From positions 62,001 through 126,000 of the forward strand of contig OZ287713.1 in assembly GCA_965649825.1 (NCBI GenBank): 64,000 nucleotides of DNA, given 5' to 3'. This document shows positions 33,873-45,001 of this stretch, one piece after another; position 1 is the first letter of the stretch; every line of letters starts with the position of its first letter. The translations under genes and the position numbers were made by a program. Below the pieces are notes generated by a model. It did no database searches. It saw only the letters and a list, made by a program, of their open reading frames with translations, and had not been told where the DNA came from. The DNA comes from Penicillus capitatus. Lineage: Eukaryota; Chlorophyta.

Positions 33873-35074
33873 TTACTCCCACTGTTGTCTGTCAACGCAT
33901 GGGGCGGTCAGTTCTGCGTATGTTTTCTCGGAAGCGGCAAGGAGCTTTTTGACGCCGTCGAAGGTCGATAGCCGGATTCCTATAGGTGTTTGATCGCTGC
34001 GTTCACGGAGGGCGGCTCTCACCTTTGTTGGGCAGATTCTTGATCGCGTTTGGGACAAAGCCGCGGTAGAGGCCTCCAAACCCGTCCTCCTTCACGATGG
34101 AGCTCGTGATTCGGCGATACGACGCCCCCTCCGACCCCAACTGCGCCACACGCCTGTGACATTGCCTGCATCGCGGACGGACTCCGAAACACGAAGGCGC
34201 ACCGAATGGTGTCGAGTGGGTAGCAGAAGGACGTTGCGATCAGCGCCGCCATGAAGCCTCGGAGGAAGGAGGGAATCGACCTCGGCAGGAGATCGTAAGA
34301 CGCCAGTTCCAGCGCCATGTACGGTGCGATCCCGAGCACAGCTGGCTTGACTCCTCGATAAAACGCCGGCACTCCTCCTTCCCTGAACAGCGTCCCGAAG
34401 GCCATTCTCACCGTCGTCACCTCCGGATCCACCGCCAATCGAAACCGGACCGTGTCCAACGGGTACGTCGCCTGTGAGCACAGATCTTGCGCTCGGTCAC
34501 GCGGACGGAGATTCGGCGGCTTACGAAGGTCGAGCACATTCCTGCCGCCGCGCCGGCGATGAGGCGCCGCACGACGGGGAGGTTTCCGTCCTCATCCCGC
34601 AGCAATCGCTTGAAGATCTCGTACGAGCCAAGCTGCACGGCGCTGTAGGGAACCACGCGGAGAAGCTGCACACTCCATCACTGGACACTCGCGCTTCGGC
34701 TTCGTGCATGGAGTGCTTACCTGCGGCAGATTGCCTTTCCAGAATCCGAGGATGCCTTCCTCCTGACAGATTGCCCAGAGGGCCCGCAGGAGTCCTCCCC
34801 TCAGGGCAGCCTCGCGGACAGCGCCTTTCTGCAGACCGCCTCTCACTTGCAGCAGAATCTTGACGCGGTCCAGTGGGGCGACGATCGTCTTCCCGAAAGC
34901 TCCGGCGAACGCTCCGGCAGCGAACAGGACAATGGGCGTCGGCACCAGCGACAGGATTGAAATCGGCCGTTGCAGGAGGACGGACAGAGGCGGCCGTGCA
35001 GTTGTCGTTGCGGCGAGGGTGCGTATCACGCGTCGTTGCGATCGAAGCGCCTCTCTGCTGCGCCCTCTGCCCAT
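33873..35074 (-). CDS. mitochondrial-carrier family, plastid ADP/ATP carrier-like
   Basis: Exons 35074-34721, 34665-34525, 34471-34193, 34140-34023 and 33979-33873 give 332 residues. All three carrier repeats have the PxD signature: VAPLDRVKILLQ, TYPLDTVRFRLA and CYPLDTIRCAF. The six-helix SLC25 fold follows. The sequence resembles the Arabidopsis thylakoid/envelope ADP/ATP carrier (TAAC) group, for example GFWKGNLPQ, LLRVVPYSAVQLGSYE, and GLYRGFVPNAIKNLPN. An N-terminal extension of about 45 residues rich in Arg, Ser and Thr could be a plastid transit peptide, but a mitochondrial target cannot be excluded. The last repeat requires an intron starting gtgttt at 34192; without it the frame breaks. 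It is divergent from PRA1, 72 nt apart. Confidence 0.93.
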
Positions 35075-35146
35075 GAAATCGGAACCCTAGCGGCGACGAG
35101 CATCAACGTCGGTTTATCAGTCGTACAGGCGACCATTGATAGAAAA
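35075..35146. promoter_or_regulatory. probable bidirectional promoter
   Basis: Only 72 nt separate the start codons of the divergent carrier and PRA1 genes. No element is recognised. Confidence 0.35.
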
Positions 35147-36017
35147 ATGGCACAGAACGACGAGTCCTCTGCACAACCTTCGGCAGCGACACTCGACACG
35201 CAGACACGCCTGCAGCTCGCCTACGCCGCTTTCGGCAGGCTCAAAGACTATGGAACAAGCGTCCTGAAAGAAGTGACACCCTCCCAGTGGTCGAGTGTCG
35301 TACAGGAAATGCGCCTGCACTAGAGGAAACCTTGGTCGGAGCTCCTGGACCGCTCTTCTTTTGCGAGACCTCCTTCGACGACAGAGGCACGGCTCGTCCA
35401 GCGAGGGAGAGGGCGTGGATGCATGTGCTTCTAGGCGGTGTCCCGCTTTCGGCAGAACCTGCACTACTTTCGAATCAACTACCTGATCATTCTGCTCTCC
35501 ACCATCGTCCTCTGCATGATCATGAGTCCGCAGTCGCTCCTCGTGCTGCTGGCGCTGTTCGGTTCATGGATTTATATGTTCATCGTCCGAACGGCTCCCC
35601 TGACAATCGCCGGAAGAACTCTCGGGTGCGTCCCATCATCGCATTGCATTCTCCGTCTCACTCGGCCGCAGGGAGCGCGACAAGCTGATCGGCATGACAG
35701 CGCTCTCCGTCATCGTCGTATTCTTCCTGACCAAGTAAGCGGCGCCACGGATGCGACACATCTGTCTCATGTTTGCGAAGCGTGGGGACGGTCTTGCTAT
35801 CCTCAGTGATACTGGGCTGCGGCGTCATCGCTCTGCACGGAGCCACACGCGTTCCGGACGACCTCTTTATCGACGACAGTCAAGTGAGCGGCTACCCTTC
35901 ATCGCGCAGAGCACCGCCGGTCACTCTTTCGCTGTGGTGATGCAGACGGCCCCAAGCATCTGGTCCATCCTCAAGGGAGAGCAGACTGGCCAAGCACAGA
36001 TCTCCACCGTCGTCTGA
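35147..36017 (+). CDS. PRA1: PRA1-family prenylated Rab acceptor
   Basis: Six exons (35147-35272, 35324-35395, 35435-35625, 35672-35734, 35781-35883, 35946-36017) give 208 residues. The family hallmarks are RKPWSELLDRSSFARPPS before the membrane region and FRQNLHYFRINYLIILL at the first membrane hairpin. Two paired hydrophobic regions follow (LLVLLALFGSWIYMFIV, then LIGMTALSVIVVFFL with GTVLLSSVILGCGVIAL). The C-terminus carries DDLFIDDSQ, similar to the family's acidic tail. PRA1 proteins sit in the early secretory membranes and receive prenylated Rab GTPases. All introns are GT-AG, 39-62 nt. Confidence 0.93.
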
Positions 36018-36456
36018 TGCTTTCGTGATGTGTGAGTGACAATAACGCTCGCGCCACTTCGCGTACTGTGCGTTCGTGCGCTGCAATGTAACGAATGCAT
36101 CTCCAATCTGGCTGACTTAACATCTGCCTTTATCAACAACTTAGGATGTCTACATAGATGTCGCCGTTTGACGCACGACAGCTTTCTGCGGAATGCAGTG
36201 GTTGGATGCATATCATTGAAACCGACCAACGATGCCACTCCTTCTACATGAAACGAAATCACCGGATCCAATCGTTAAAGGCAAGACGGTGCTGTCGAAG
36301 ACATGAGCATGGTAAAGATAACTGTGACGGCTAAACGTTTCAACTGGAGAGTAGAAAACGAACAAAGAAAGAATGAGTTCAATGGGGACGCAAACGTGCG
36401 AATCCTGTTGGAGTGTTTTGCAGCAGTGAGGGACTGCAGATCGCGTGGCAGTGCAT
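36018..36456. other. intergenic
   Basis: Between the convergent ends of the PRA1 and NDUFB11 genes. Nothing coding is recognised. Confidence 0.45.
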
Positions 36457-36867
36457 TCAGCGGAGGGTCTTCTTCCACTCGGCCGGCTGAATCATTCCCG
36501 GGCCGTACTCTTCGAGGAGCTCCTTTTCCGCCTGTTTGTGGGCCCACGTCTCGAGGCGACTGTCCGGCGCGGCCATCATTCCAATAACGAGAGCCAGTCC
36601 ACCACCACCGTAGGTCAGGTAGCTGTTGCATGTCCACAGACGGCGTCGGAAGGGGGCGGAGAGAGGGAGGGAGGAAGCTTACTACATCATCTCCCAGCCC
36701 TCCCATCGGCGTTTCATCCCTGGCGGTGGGGGCGTTTCGCCAAAGAGGAATCCGTTACGCCCCGTCTGTTGGCCGGGTGCCCAGAAGCTGCCGCCGGGCC
36801 ATGTCGCGGCGCCTCGGCTGCGGAATGTCCTCAAGGCGCTGAGAGGGAGGCGTCGGAGAAACGACAT
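36457..36867 (-). CDS. NDUFB11: complex I subunit ESSS/NDUFB11-like
   Basis: Exons 36867-36683 and 36622-36457 join in phase 2 into 116 residues. A basic N-terminal presequence (MSFLRRLPLSALRTFRSRG) suits mitochondrial import. The block GFLFGETPPPPGMKRRWEGW just before one membrane helix (YLTYGGGGLALVIGMM), followed by SRLETWAHKQAEKEL, matches plant ESSS-type subunits of NADH:ubiquinone oxidoreductase. These stand in the distal membrane arm. The length agrees with the family (about 115-150). The assignment rests on this one conserved block. Confidence 0.85.
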
Positions 36868-37161
36868 AACGTATCGGACAGTTCGCAGCGAAAAACGAAT
36901 CGCACGATCAATCCGCTATCGCTCAGTCAGATCATCATTCTGCTCGCTGCGCGTGCGTACGTGCATAATGCACAGACAAACGTTCGTCAAGAACGGCGTC
37001 CCTTGCTCGCATCAACGATGTCAATTAATCGACAACGACGTGTCTGTGTCACACCGGTCTTGAATACATTTCCATGTTCGAATCATGTAATCCCTCCCCC
37101 CTTTGCAGCCGGTGCGTGTGTTCAAGGAATCCAAATGGCAGCACGGGTGCTGACTTGTCCC

Positions 37162-37638
37162 TCAGGCCGGGAGGTAGTTCCTCTCTCCCGTCAGTGGCAC
37201 CTGGACCACGTAGCATATGAGGGGCACACCATTGAGGTCTGATGCGCGTATGACAGCATTGTAGACGCCGCGTACGAAGAAGAGCGGAACGACCCGGGAG
37301 TACTTAATAGTCACTTCTTCGCCTTTGCGGAAGTTGCATTCGTCCTTGAGGCCCAGAATCTCGCAGAAATCGCCGTTCTCGGTGTAGAACGGCACGAACC
37401 TGCGAAATGCGCGGCGCTTCACAACGACGCTGTACGTCCCTCCTGATACGTCTCGGGTCGAGACTCCTGTGACCGTGAAACGCATTTCGTTTCCTCGTGT
37501 TATCTTGTCGTCTTCCAGGTACACTGTCCCCGATGCCACCGCGGGGGAACCACAGTCTTCCATCTTCAACTCCGTACGCGCGAGTGCACCCGTCGCCAAC
37601 GCGCAGAGAACGAGAAATGAATAGAAGGCACGCAGCAT
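37162..37638 (-). CDS. secreted ML-domain (MD-2/NPC2-like) protein, copy 1
   Basis: A single-exon, 158-residue protein. An N-terminal signal peptide (MLRAFYSFLVLCALATGALA) is followed by an ML lipid-recognition domain. The opening cysteine is in KMEDCGSPAV, the middle pair is around GDFCEILGLKDECNFRKGE, and the closing cysteine is in GVPLICYVVQVPL. The disulfide pattern is that of NPC2 and MD-2, which bind lipids in a beta-sandwich cavity. It is probably a lumenal or secreted lipid carrier. The next gene upstream on the same strand is a paralogue. Confidence 0.87.
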   Translation of the reverse strand: MLRAFYSFLVLCALATGALARTELKMEDCGSPAVASGTVYLEDDKITRGNEMRFTVTGVSTRDVSGGTYSVVVKRRAFRRFVPFYTENGDFCEILGLKDECNFRKGEEVTIKYSRVVPLFFVRGVYNAVIRASDLNGVPLICYVVQVPLTGERNYLPA

Positions 37639-37728
37639 TGCAGAAGTGTTCTTCCTGAGTCAAAAATAACAGAAGCTCAAATGACAGCCAGGTACCAACA
37701 GCACTAGTGGTAGCAAATAAACCACGTA

Positions 37729-38211
37729 TTAAACGACGAATTTTAGGGATGATGTGCTTTTAATCAAATCCAAAGGAAAACGGACGCAGGTAATGAGATT
37801 CTTTTCAGAGTCCCAGACTTCAAACGTCGCCTCGTAACGTCCTTTCGGTGCAAATGGGGGAACGATATGTGAGAAGACAAACGTCATGACCCGTCCTGAT
37901 GTCAATGAACAGTCGTCTTCCGTGATGAGTTGACAGATGTTTGCTTCTGGGAGTTTGAGCGTAATCGGTCGACCGAAGACATTCCTTGTTGCGCTCAGGC
38001 GATAGGTGGCTTCGCCGATGTCTTTGGAGACAACGGCGGTCGAGGTGGCCGTCACCCTTCGGCCTCTCTTCAGGACATCGGGTTCCTGCGAAATGCTGAC
38101 GATTTTGAGGACAGTCGAACCACAGTCGGTTATTTTCATTTCGACGCTCGCATGGACGCACTTCGCCATGCAGAGGCACGCGACGACGCAGAGAAAGAAA
38201 ACACGCGACAT
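37729..38211 (-). CDS. secreted ML-domain (MD-2/NPC2-like) protein, copy 2
   Basis: A single-exon, 160-residue protein with a signal peptide (MSRVFFLCVVACLCMAKCVH) and an ML domain. The landmarks are KITDCGSTVLKIVSI, EANICQLITEDDCSLTSGR, and KNLITCVRFPLD. The C-terminal half has the family pattern of an aromatic/proline turn followed by GRYEATFEVWD. Only 90 nt separate it from copy 1, in tandem; the two share fold and cysteines but are quite diverged, so the duplication is not recent. Confidence 0.87.
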   Translation of the reverse strand: MSRVFFLCVVACLCMAKCVHASVEMKITDCGSTVLKIVSISQEPDVLKRGRRVTATSTAVVSKDIGEATYRLSATRNVFGRPITLKLPEANICQLITEDDCSLTSGRVMTFVFSHIVPPFAPKGRYEATFEVWDSEKNLITCVRFPLDLIKSTSSLKFVV

Positions 38212-38312
38212 CTTCGAACCGGTGCACGGCGAATGGTTTCGTCAATAAATACGATGACTGTCCCATCATGACTCTTTATTTGTAAGCATGATAGTCGATT
38301 TGGCGGTGCGAG
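38212..38312. promoter_or_regulatory. probable bidirectional promoter
   Basis: A 101-nt gap between the divergent starts of ML copy 2 and WDR90. No element is recognised. Confidence 0.35.
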
Positions 38313-41300
38313 ATGGCGAAGAGCAAAGAAACACGGATTGCCCCGCCAAGTGAAACCTGTCCACCTGAGACTGTCCACCGCGAAATAGGATGTCCTTCCA
38401 GGGTGGCAGCATCCGTTCGTCAATGTCTTCCGGCATTTCTGCGTTGACCGAAGCGAGACTGCCCTGACGAGTGATGTGAAGAGTGTCATGGTAGCAGGAC
38501 GGGCAGACTGTGGGGCCGGTGCAGAGACTGCTGTTTGCTTCTCAGGACAAGACGATCGGCAAACGCGTCTGGCAGCTTCAGGGCGCCGTAAGCGTCGCGA
38601 CGTACATTCGACTGCCGACGTCGCCGTCCGAATCCCTCGGCCTCGAAGGTCGCTTCTGCTACATCCAAGTGCGGTCGCCTGTCTCTTCGCCTCGTCACGC
38701 ACCACCCTCTGCAGGTGTTCGTCTACAGCGGACTGGAGTTTCTGCTGCATCTGGATGTGCAGGACGTCCACGGTAATGTCCACGGCGTCGCGCTGAGCAA
38801 TGCGTTCCGACGAAGATCGAAAAAGGTGCGACGCGATGCGTTCGATACAGATGATTGCAACACTGACCATGGCAGCGCAACATGCGTGGCCTTCAAGTGC
38901 CGCTGATTCTGGAAGATAGTGCGCATGAGGCTTGGATAACGCTGGCTGTCGACCTCAGGTCGATCCTGGGATCGTGCACCCAGGTGCCCTTCAAGTGCCT
39001 GCGCGGATTTCAGATCTGTGCCAATCTCATAGTCAGAGGACTTTACACGTCGGATATCCAGATGCGACCCGAGGTGAGAAGACAGTCACTTTCTTCGATG
39101 CGTGAAGAGTCTGCGCTCACTACAGTCGCTACCGAAGGATATGGTGTTCTCGATGGCACACGACCCGTCCCTCTTCAGAATGATATGGGTTCCGAAGGAG
39201 CCGGCGGCGGAAACTCAGGAAAGGGACGTTCCGTACCAGCTCGGTCGCGGATCGAGTTCAGTCCCGCGACAAGCGGATTCCGGACGCATGCGCCACGCCC
39301 TCCCATCGAGGACGGAAACGAAACGGCAGCACTCTCGGCCTGTCGTAAGCCCGAACGTCTTAGAGAAGGCGTCGCCCGTAGCGGTATCGCACATTGCGAG
39401 GCCGGACCTCTGTTTTGTCAATGGCTTCACCGGCGAGTACACGAACATGCTTTTACGGGTGCCGAACTCGGACGAAGTCCTCTTCGCCGCAGGCTCCCTT
39501 CTCGTTGCCATGAACAGTATCAAACGAGCATTCGACGTGCTCAGTCCCAGCGAGTTGCCTGTTGCAGGAGCGAAGCAACAGCGTTTTTTCATTGGGCACT
39601 CTGCGCGGATCTGTTGCTTGTCGATGGACAGCGAGGGGAGGCTGCTAGCCTCAGGACAGGAGGGGACACATCCGCTGATTCGTTTGTGGGACGTACCGAC
39701 TGGCAACTGCCGCGCCTTAGTCAGCGGGCACCATTCCGGGCTCGTATGCCTGGATCTGTCCCTCGACGCTCAGAGATTAATCGCCGTGGGGCTCGACGAA
39801 CAGAAACGGCAGGAAGTGAGAGTATGGAACGTTCGCCGCGGTCGTGGATCTTCTCTGGCCGTGACCGTGGTGTTGCACTGCGTCAGTTTGGCAAACATCA
39901 AGTGCATTCAATGGAGTCCGTTTGATGCCGACCGTCTACTGAGCTGCGGCCGTGACAACATCCGCATGCACCGGATCAGGGACGGAAAGCTCAGATCCAT
40001 GCCCATTCACTTCTCCGACCCTCCTGAGAACCAGAGTCCGTCGTCGCAACGAACGTACACGTGCATCGCGTTCAACGCTAGCGTTCCTGTGCGGCGATGG
40101 ATCTTCGTCGGATCCGCTTGCGGGGCTGTGTTCCAGATAGACTACGACAGGTGAGTGGCGAAGCTTGAGTCCGGAGGGACCACTGTCTGCTGACAGGTGC
40201 TGCCCAGTCGCGAGCTACAAGCTGCAGAAAGACGCCATCAACTGCATGGCGATGAGTGACGGCTTCTGCGTCGTCGGCTCCGATGATGGTTTCCTGCGCG
40301 TCTGGCCACTGGATTTCGTCGACTACCTTCTTGAGGTCGCCCGCACTCGACGATGCTCGACGACTCAACAAACTAACGTTCGTCTGTAGGCCGAGAACGA
40401 GGCGCCGGTGACGTCCGTGGGTCTCTCGACAGACGGTCTCCAGATCTGCGCCGGAACCGAGAGTGGCACGCTGACACTGCTGGACATTGTCTCCCACACA
40501 CACGAAACGCTTCTGCGCTCGCACAAGGACTGCATCAACAGCCTGTCTCTACTGCCCGACAGCTCGGAGGAATCGCGCTCTCTTCGTTTCCTAACGGGAA
40601 GCGCAGACGGGACCATGCGGCTGTGGGAGCTAGCACGGCCGACGGCGCACTGGCACAAAACGGCACCCGACAACGACGTCATGGCAGTCTATCTGGACAA
40701 CGGATCACCGGACAGCTTCGAATCTCACCCGTGCGAGCACTTCGTGTGCGAGCAGTCCTATGAGTTCCGCTGTCCGGATGACTTCATCCTCTCCACGGCG
40801 GCGACCTCAGACGGACGGCACATCGCCGCGGGATTCGAGAGCTCCTGGGTTCGCATCTTCAACCTCGAGCAATCGACTATCGTTCAGGCAATGTCTCCTA
40901 TACGCGCCAGAGCGAGAAGCACTCTTTCTGGACTGTAGGAGTTCCGGCAGCACAGTGGCGGTATCGTCAACGTCGCGTTTACAGAAGACGTCTCTAAGCT
41001 GTTTGTGCTGGACAGAGGCGGCGTCCTTGTTGCCTACGATGCGATTAACGGCTACCGACCGGCCAAACAGTTGTTCCTGTCCGGCGACGGGTCGCCTTCG
41101 GTCTTTGCAATGAATAAAACCACTCGCAGCTGCGTGGCGACCACAGTCACCCAACACGGAGCCGTATCTCTGCTCGTCCTCTGCACAGACACGCTTCGAC
41201 TGCAGAGAGAGATTCGGACGGACGCAAGGAGCTGCTCTCAGATGAAGGTATCGAAGAGCGGTGAAGAGATATGGCTGATCGATGCACTGGCGTCAAGCCT

Positions 41301-42830
41301 GATGGTCATCGCAGTGTCCACTGGGGAGGTCATCGCGCAATGGAAGCATCGACACCTCTGCTGCTCGCCGTGCTTCTGCCTTGACGAAGAGCGCCGATTC
41401 TTTGTAACAGGAGACAGCGAAGGAATTCTGCGATTCTGGCCGATGCTGCTTGCAGACGAGGCGAAGGAGATCTGCAAGCTGTGCAGTCACCCGTCAGAAA
41501 TCACAGGTCCTACACCGTCTTTTATTCTGATCGTCGATAAATCGATGGCGGGCACGCAGATGTCAGGATCTGTGGCGATTTTCTGATCTCCGTCGGAAGA
41601 GGCGACAGTCTGTTTGTCTGGCAATTCCGCGACGCTCTTTCACCAGAGGCGAAGACTCCACAGTGGGATGAAGTCGGACACGACGAGACAACACCCGCCG
41701 TCGCCACCGAGCAAGCGATAACGATCGAAAGGCGACCAGGTGAACGACGGGCTTTACATGTCGAAGTGCACGTCTCGGGGGTTTCTCAGCAACTGCAGCC
41801 GAACTTCGCATGGCGCCCATCGGCTGGAGTCTTCGCTTGTGTTGCGGAGGAAGGGTTGGTTCTCGAAACAGCAGACCGCTCGGAGCGTCATTGTCTGCAG
41901 CATCATGCTACAGCCATCGGCGCCTTGTGTCTTTCTGAAGACGGGTTACTCCTCGCTTCCGCCTCGACCGACGCCGAGATCAGCGGCTATGTCGATATCT
42001 GCATCTGGCACACAGAGACGCAACGCCTGACGGCTCTCCTACAGCACCACAAGACACAGATTCAGGTGACCTCACCTAGTCGCGTATTTACCGCGAATCT
42101 GTCCGCTTCTGCAGTCTCTGGCCTTCTCCTTCGACAGCGTCTGGCTCGTGTCCCTCACTTGCGGAGCGCCAGCCTTCGTCGTTGTATGGGATGTTGCCTC
42201 TCAATCGCCGGTGGCTGTTGCTCAGAGCGATCTACCCTGCAAGGAGCTCTATTTTCTGAAACGCCCTTCGGAACCAAAAATCGTCACCGTAGCAGCCGCG
42301 AAGATACTTCTCTGGGAGCTTCGAGTAGACGGACTGCACCAAACCGACCTTTTTGACGCGAAACAGATTGCAAGAGGAATCCGTTGCAGCTGCCTTGCCG
42401 ATCTTGACCGACTCTACTGCGTCACCGAGTCGGGACAACTGATGTCTCTTCAGGTAAGAAACGCAAGGGCCGACAAATCGAAGGTGTTCTGATCTGGTCC
42501 AGGATGGAGTGCTGAGTGAAGTCGAATGGGACACGGGTGGCGAAAAGATAACCGCTGTTGCGTCATCTAGTCACGGACTCGTTTGTGGGACCGCAACGGG
42601 TCGTCTGCTGTGCTTCCGGTGATCCCGTCGCCTCACGCTCTCTTTGCTTCTTCTGTATATTCAGGATGAAAGAGGGGAAGGCGGAGGTCGAATCGACCGA
42701 TTGCGTTTCGGTAAGGTCGGCGGTGCTGTCGATTCAGATCGATCCGACTTTTGGCACGGGAAAGATGAGCACTGCAGATGCCACCATTTGGCACGTCGCT
42801 TTCGACGACCCGTCAGTCCTGTGTCCATAA
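38313..42830 (+). CDS. WDR90: WDR90/POC16, centriole and cilium protein
   Basis: Thirteen exons (38313-38349, 38402-38490, 38546-38668, 38715-38825, 38876-39073, 39126-40150, 40197-40335, 40390-40887, 40939-41506, 41560-42065, 42115-42453, 42503-42618, 42665-42830) keep one frame and give 1,304 residues. The N-terminus is a CFAP20/DUF667 domain: RWQHPFVNVFRHF, then DKTIGKRVWQLQGAVS, then SESLGLEGRFCYIQ, then LHLDVQDVHGNV, then LIVRGLYTSDIQMRPE. Many WD40 blades follow (QRFFIGHSARICCLSMDSE; FVGSACGAVFQIDYDR; VGSDDGFLRVWPLDF; ISVGRGDSLFVWQF; PNFAWRPSAGVFA). In Chlamydomonas and human the protein sits on the inner wall of centriole microtubules. The intron at 40888-40938 starts with GC. Animal orthologues are about 1,750 residues; this one stops after DPSVLCP, short of the last blades. 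Confidence 0.92.
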
Positions 42831-43444
42831 ACCCGTGTTGTCCGTCCAGAAAGAGTCAACGGCGCAACCATTCTAACATGATGATGCACTGCATCTCCAG
42901 TTGTTCTTTGACACTCGTTAACGGAATCTTGTCTTTTCCGATACGCGAACTGTTCTTTCATCGTCATCTCGCACATTTCGGTCATTGACACTGGTCCAAT
43001 CGACATCTCAATGGTCTCCTGGAATAGAGATCTATTCATCCCTGGGTGACTATCGAATTGGTAATAAAATGTAGAAGAAGAATGCGGCTTACCCTATTCG
43101 GTCAAATCCTTTACGTTTTCCTAATCTTTGTTCACAGAGCCGCATGAAGCATATTGTTGTAAGCGTCAAAAAACGAAAGCCCATTCTCATTGTTTCGTGA
43201 GTGTCGCATTTCTCTTTTCCACGACGCCAAGTCCCACGACAACCGTTTCGACAAAGCTAGATATCGATTTTGTTTTTCCGCAAACATTTTGTTGTCTTTT
43301 TTCAATCTCGTCGCTAGAGGACCGGACAGACAAGGATGCGAATATCGCTGGATGTTAACGCCCGAGTTAACTCGAACAAGCTAACACGCTTGTATCGACA
43401 AGGGCTCTTTGGGTCGGTTTATAGTAAAGTCAGCGAAAGAAAGA
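42831..43444. other. WDR90 3' flank, no gene
   Basis: No convincing coding frame. A GT-AG path from 42817 to about 42855 would extend WDR90 by some 45 residues that do not look like WD40 sequence, so I do not use it. Confidence 0.4.
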
Positions 43445-44007
43445 TGTTTAGAGGTCTACGCATTGTACGTCCGTAGAGTGGGCGCCTCGCGTTTTCTGTC
43501 TATCGTGTTAATGAAGACAACGTTTCCAGTATCGAGGTCTTGTTCGAGCAGTTGACCAAAGAACTCGATTCTCGCGGAAAGAGTCTGACAAAGGGTCTCT
43601 AAGCAAAACTCTCTGGCTCACGGCGTCGGGTGACGACCCCCTTAGTGCGTCGTCAAGTTCGACGTCGACGGGGAGGCACGGACCCTGGAGCTTCTCGACG
43701 ATGCCCAGCGTCTGACGAAGGGCGATTCGGATGTGGAAACGGAACGTCGAGCTCCGGGCGTGCGAAGAGAACTTCATCAAGATTCTCACGAACGGCGAAC
43801 GGCGCAAACGGTAGTGATCGTCGGCGCGAACAAGACGATGCGTTACACGTACGTGTCTGTATGTCTCCAGGCGTTCATGCTTGGGAAGCTAAAAATACGT
43901 TGAGATATGTCGACGACATTGAGGCTGACGCCAATACTCGCGGCGGCACGACCAAAAGCGAAACTCTAGTGTCTTCTCGCGAAATCGCCAGCAGGCAATC
44001 GGCGTAG
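43445..44007 (+). CDS. putative small gene, unidentified
   Basis: An ATG at 43445 (MFRGLRI) is followed by a canonical gtacgt donor and a ttccag acceptor. The next exon reads YRGLVRAVDQRTRFSRKES, which faintly recalls the LYR-motif family of mitochondrial assembly factors. Downstream, a frame with ARTLELLDDAQRLTKGDSD fits a helical third segment, but I could not join it in phase. The gene would converge with BCNT. Existence is likely; identity is not established. Confidence 0.3.
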
Positions 44008-44023
44008 AGCTCTTCCTTCCTCA

Positions 44024-44688
44024 TTACGAGCGCTGTTTGTGTTTTCTTCGTATTTCCTCTTGATGCTCTGTGTGCGCCGTCTTCGTCAGAAACTCTTGCT
44101 TCTCCAAGTACTGTTCAGTGCTCTTATGGTGTGCGCTAAGCTCCTCCTCGTCCGTTGCGTGCGTGGCTTTGAATGCGCGCCAGTCTTGTTTACTGGAGTC
44201 CAATACCGTCGGCTACAGAGCAGAGGCAGATCTCAACCGTGTGACAGCGGAAGGGGGAGAGATCATTGCCTTCTTTTTCTTCTGAAGCGTCTCTAGCAAA
44301 GCATCGACGCCACCAAGCGATCGCTTCTGCGCTTTCTTCTCATCCTGTCGCAGCCAGAAGAGTGAGACACACAGTTGGACACCACCTTCCTTGAACTACG
44401 CGCCTGCTCGGTAGCAGCCTCTTCGGTGAGCGAGACCGGCTTCGGCGCGGCAACCGTCTCCACGTGCACGATGCCCGGAATCTCGGCGTCCAACGTCGAA
44501 GCGGTGTTTTTCGTCCCACCGGCATCAGTCGACGTCGCCCTTCGCTTCGGACGTCGCGGTGTGTCGTAGCTCACATTCCAGTTGACGTTCTGCGGCGGAG
44601 GCTTTCTCTGCTTCAGTCGTTGTTCAGATCGACGCTTCAGGCTCTGCCACAGGGCGTCGATCTTTGCAGACTTTTCAGCATCGGCCAT
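44024..44688 (-). CDS. SWC5: BCNT/CFDP1 (Swc5), SWR1/SRCAP chromatin-remodelling subunit
   Basis: Swc5 helps the SWR1 complex exchange histone H2A.Z into nucleosomes. Exons 44688-44386, 44344-44270 and 44212-44024 join in phase 0 into 188 residues. The N-terminal half is charged and holds KIDALWQSLKRR, comparable to the KxDxLWxxF block of the family. The C-terminal BCNT domain is diagnostic: PTVLDSSKQDWRAFK, then DEEELSAHHKSTEQYLEKQEFL. The intron at 44213-44269 begins with gcaatg; the GC donor is needed to connect the lysine-rich segment (QKKKK) to the BCNT domain. A 60-codon frame ends two bases upstream of the ATG (listed separately). The usual long acidic N-terminus is short or lies in an unrecognised exon. 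Confidence 0.9.
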
Positions 44689-44690
44689 TG

Positions 44691-44873
44691 CTACAGACCT
44701 CTTGCTCGTTTCTCTAATGCCATAAATTGGTCTTCATTAACTGCACCTTGCACCAAACGTTTGTCTAACCTTTTGGCCACGTCCGACTCGGACTCCACGC
44801 TTTTCCTCGGCAACGCCACAATTTCTTCGTTCGCATCGGTGGACGAGAGTTTGGCTACGGGAAATGAAGCCAT
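44691..44873 (-). other. upstream ORF abutting BCNT start
   Basis: A 60-codon frame from ATG 44873 ends with TAG only 2 nt before the BCNT start codon. Its sequence (EEIVALPRKSVESESDVAKR, then LDKRLVQGAVNEDQF) is charged and protein-like. It may be a translated upstream ORF, an alternative 5' exon, or the end of a separate small protein. I found no in-phase splice joining it to BCNT. Confidence 0.35.
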
Positions 44874-45001
44874 AGGTGACGACGCTACCGAACAACGCGT
44901 CGTCGCTGCTTAGGTCATCATGCAAACATTAAGTCGCTAATGTTTTATCGTTGTATCATTGACTGCTCTTTCCTTGCCGACTATTGCTCGCTGCCGTCAA
45001 A

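Noticed and set aside
34140-34192. Frameshift in the third carrier repeat
   Set aside because: An intron with donor at 34192 and acceptor gcgcag restores the frame and the family alignment, so the gene is intact.
43840-44007. Kinesin-like motif (MSPGVHAWEAKNTLRYVDD)
   Set aside because: The match to the kinesin NTLRYA segment is a few residues only; no P-loop or switch motifs are nearby and the frame does not join a motor.
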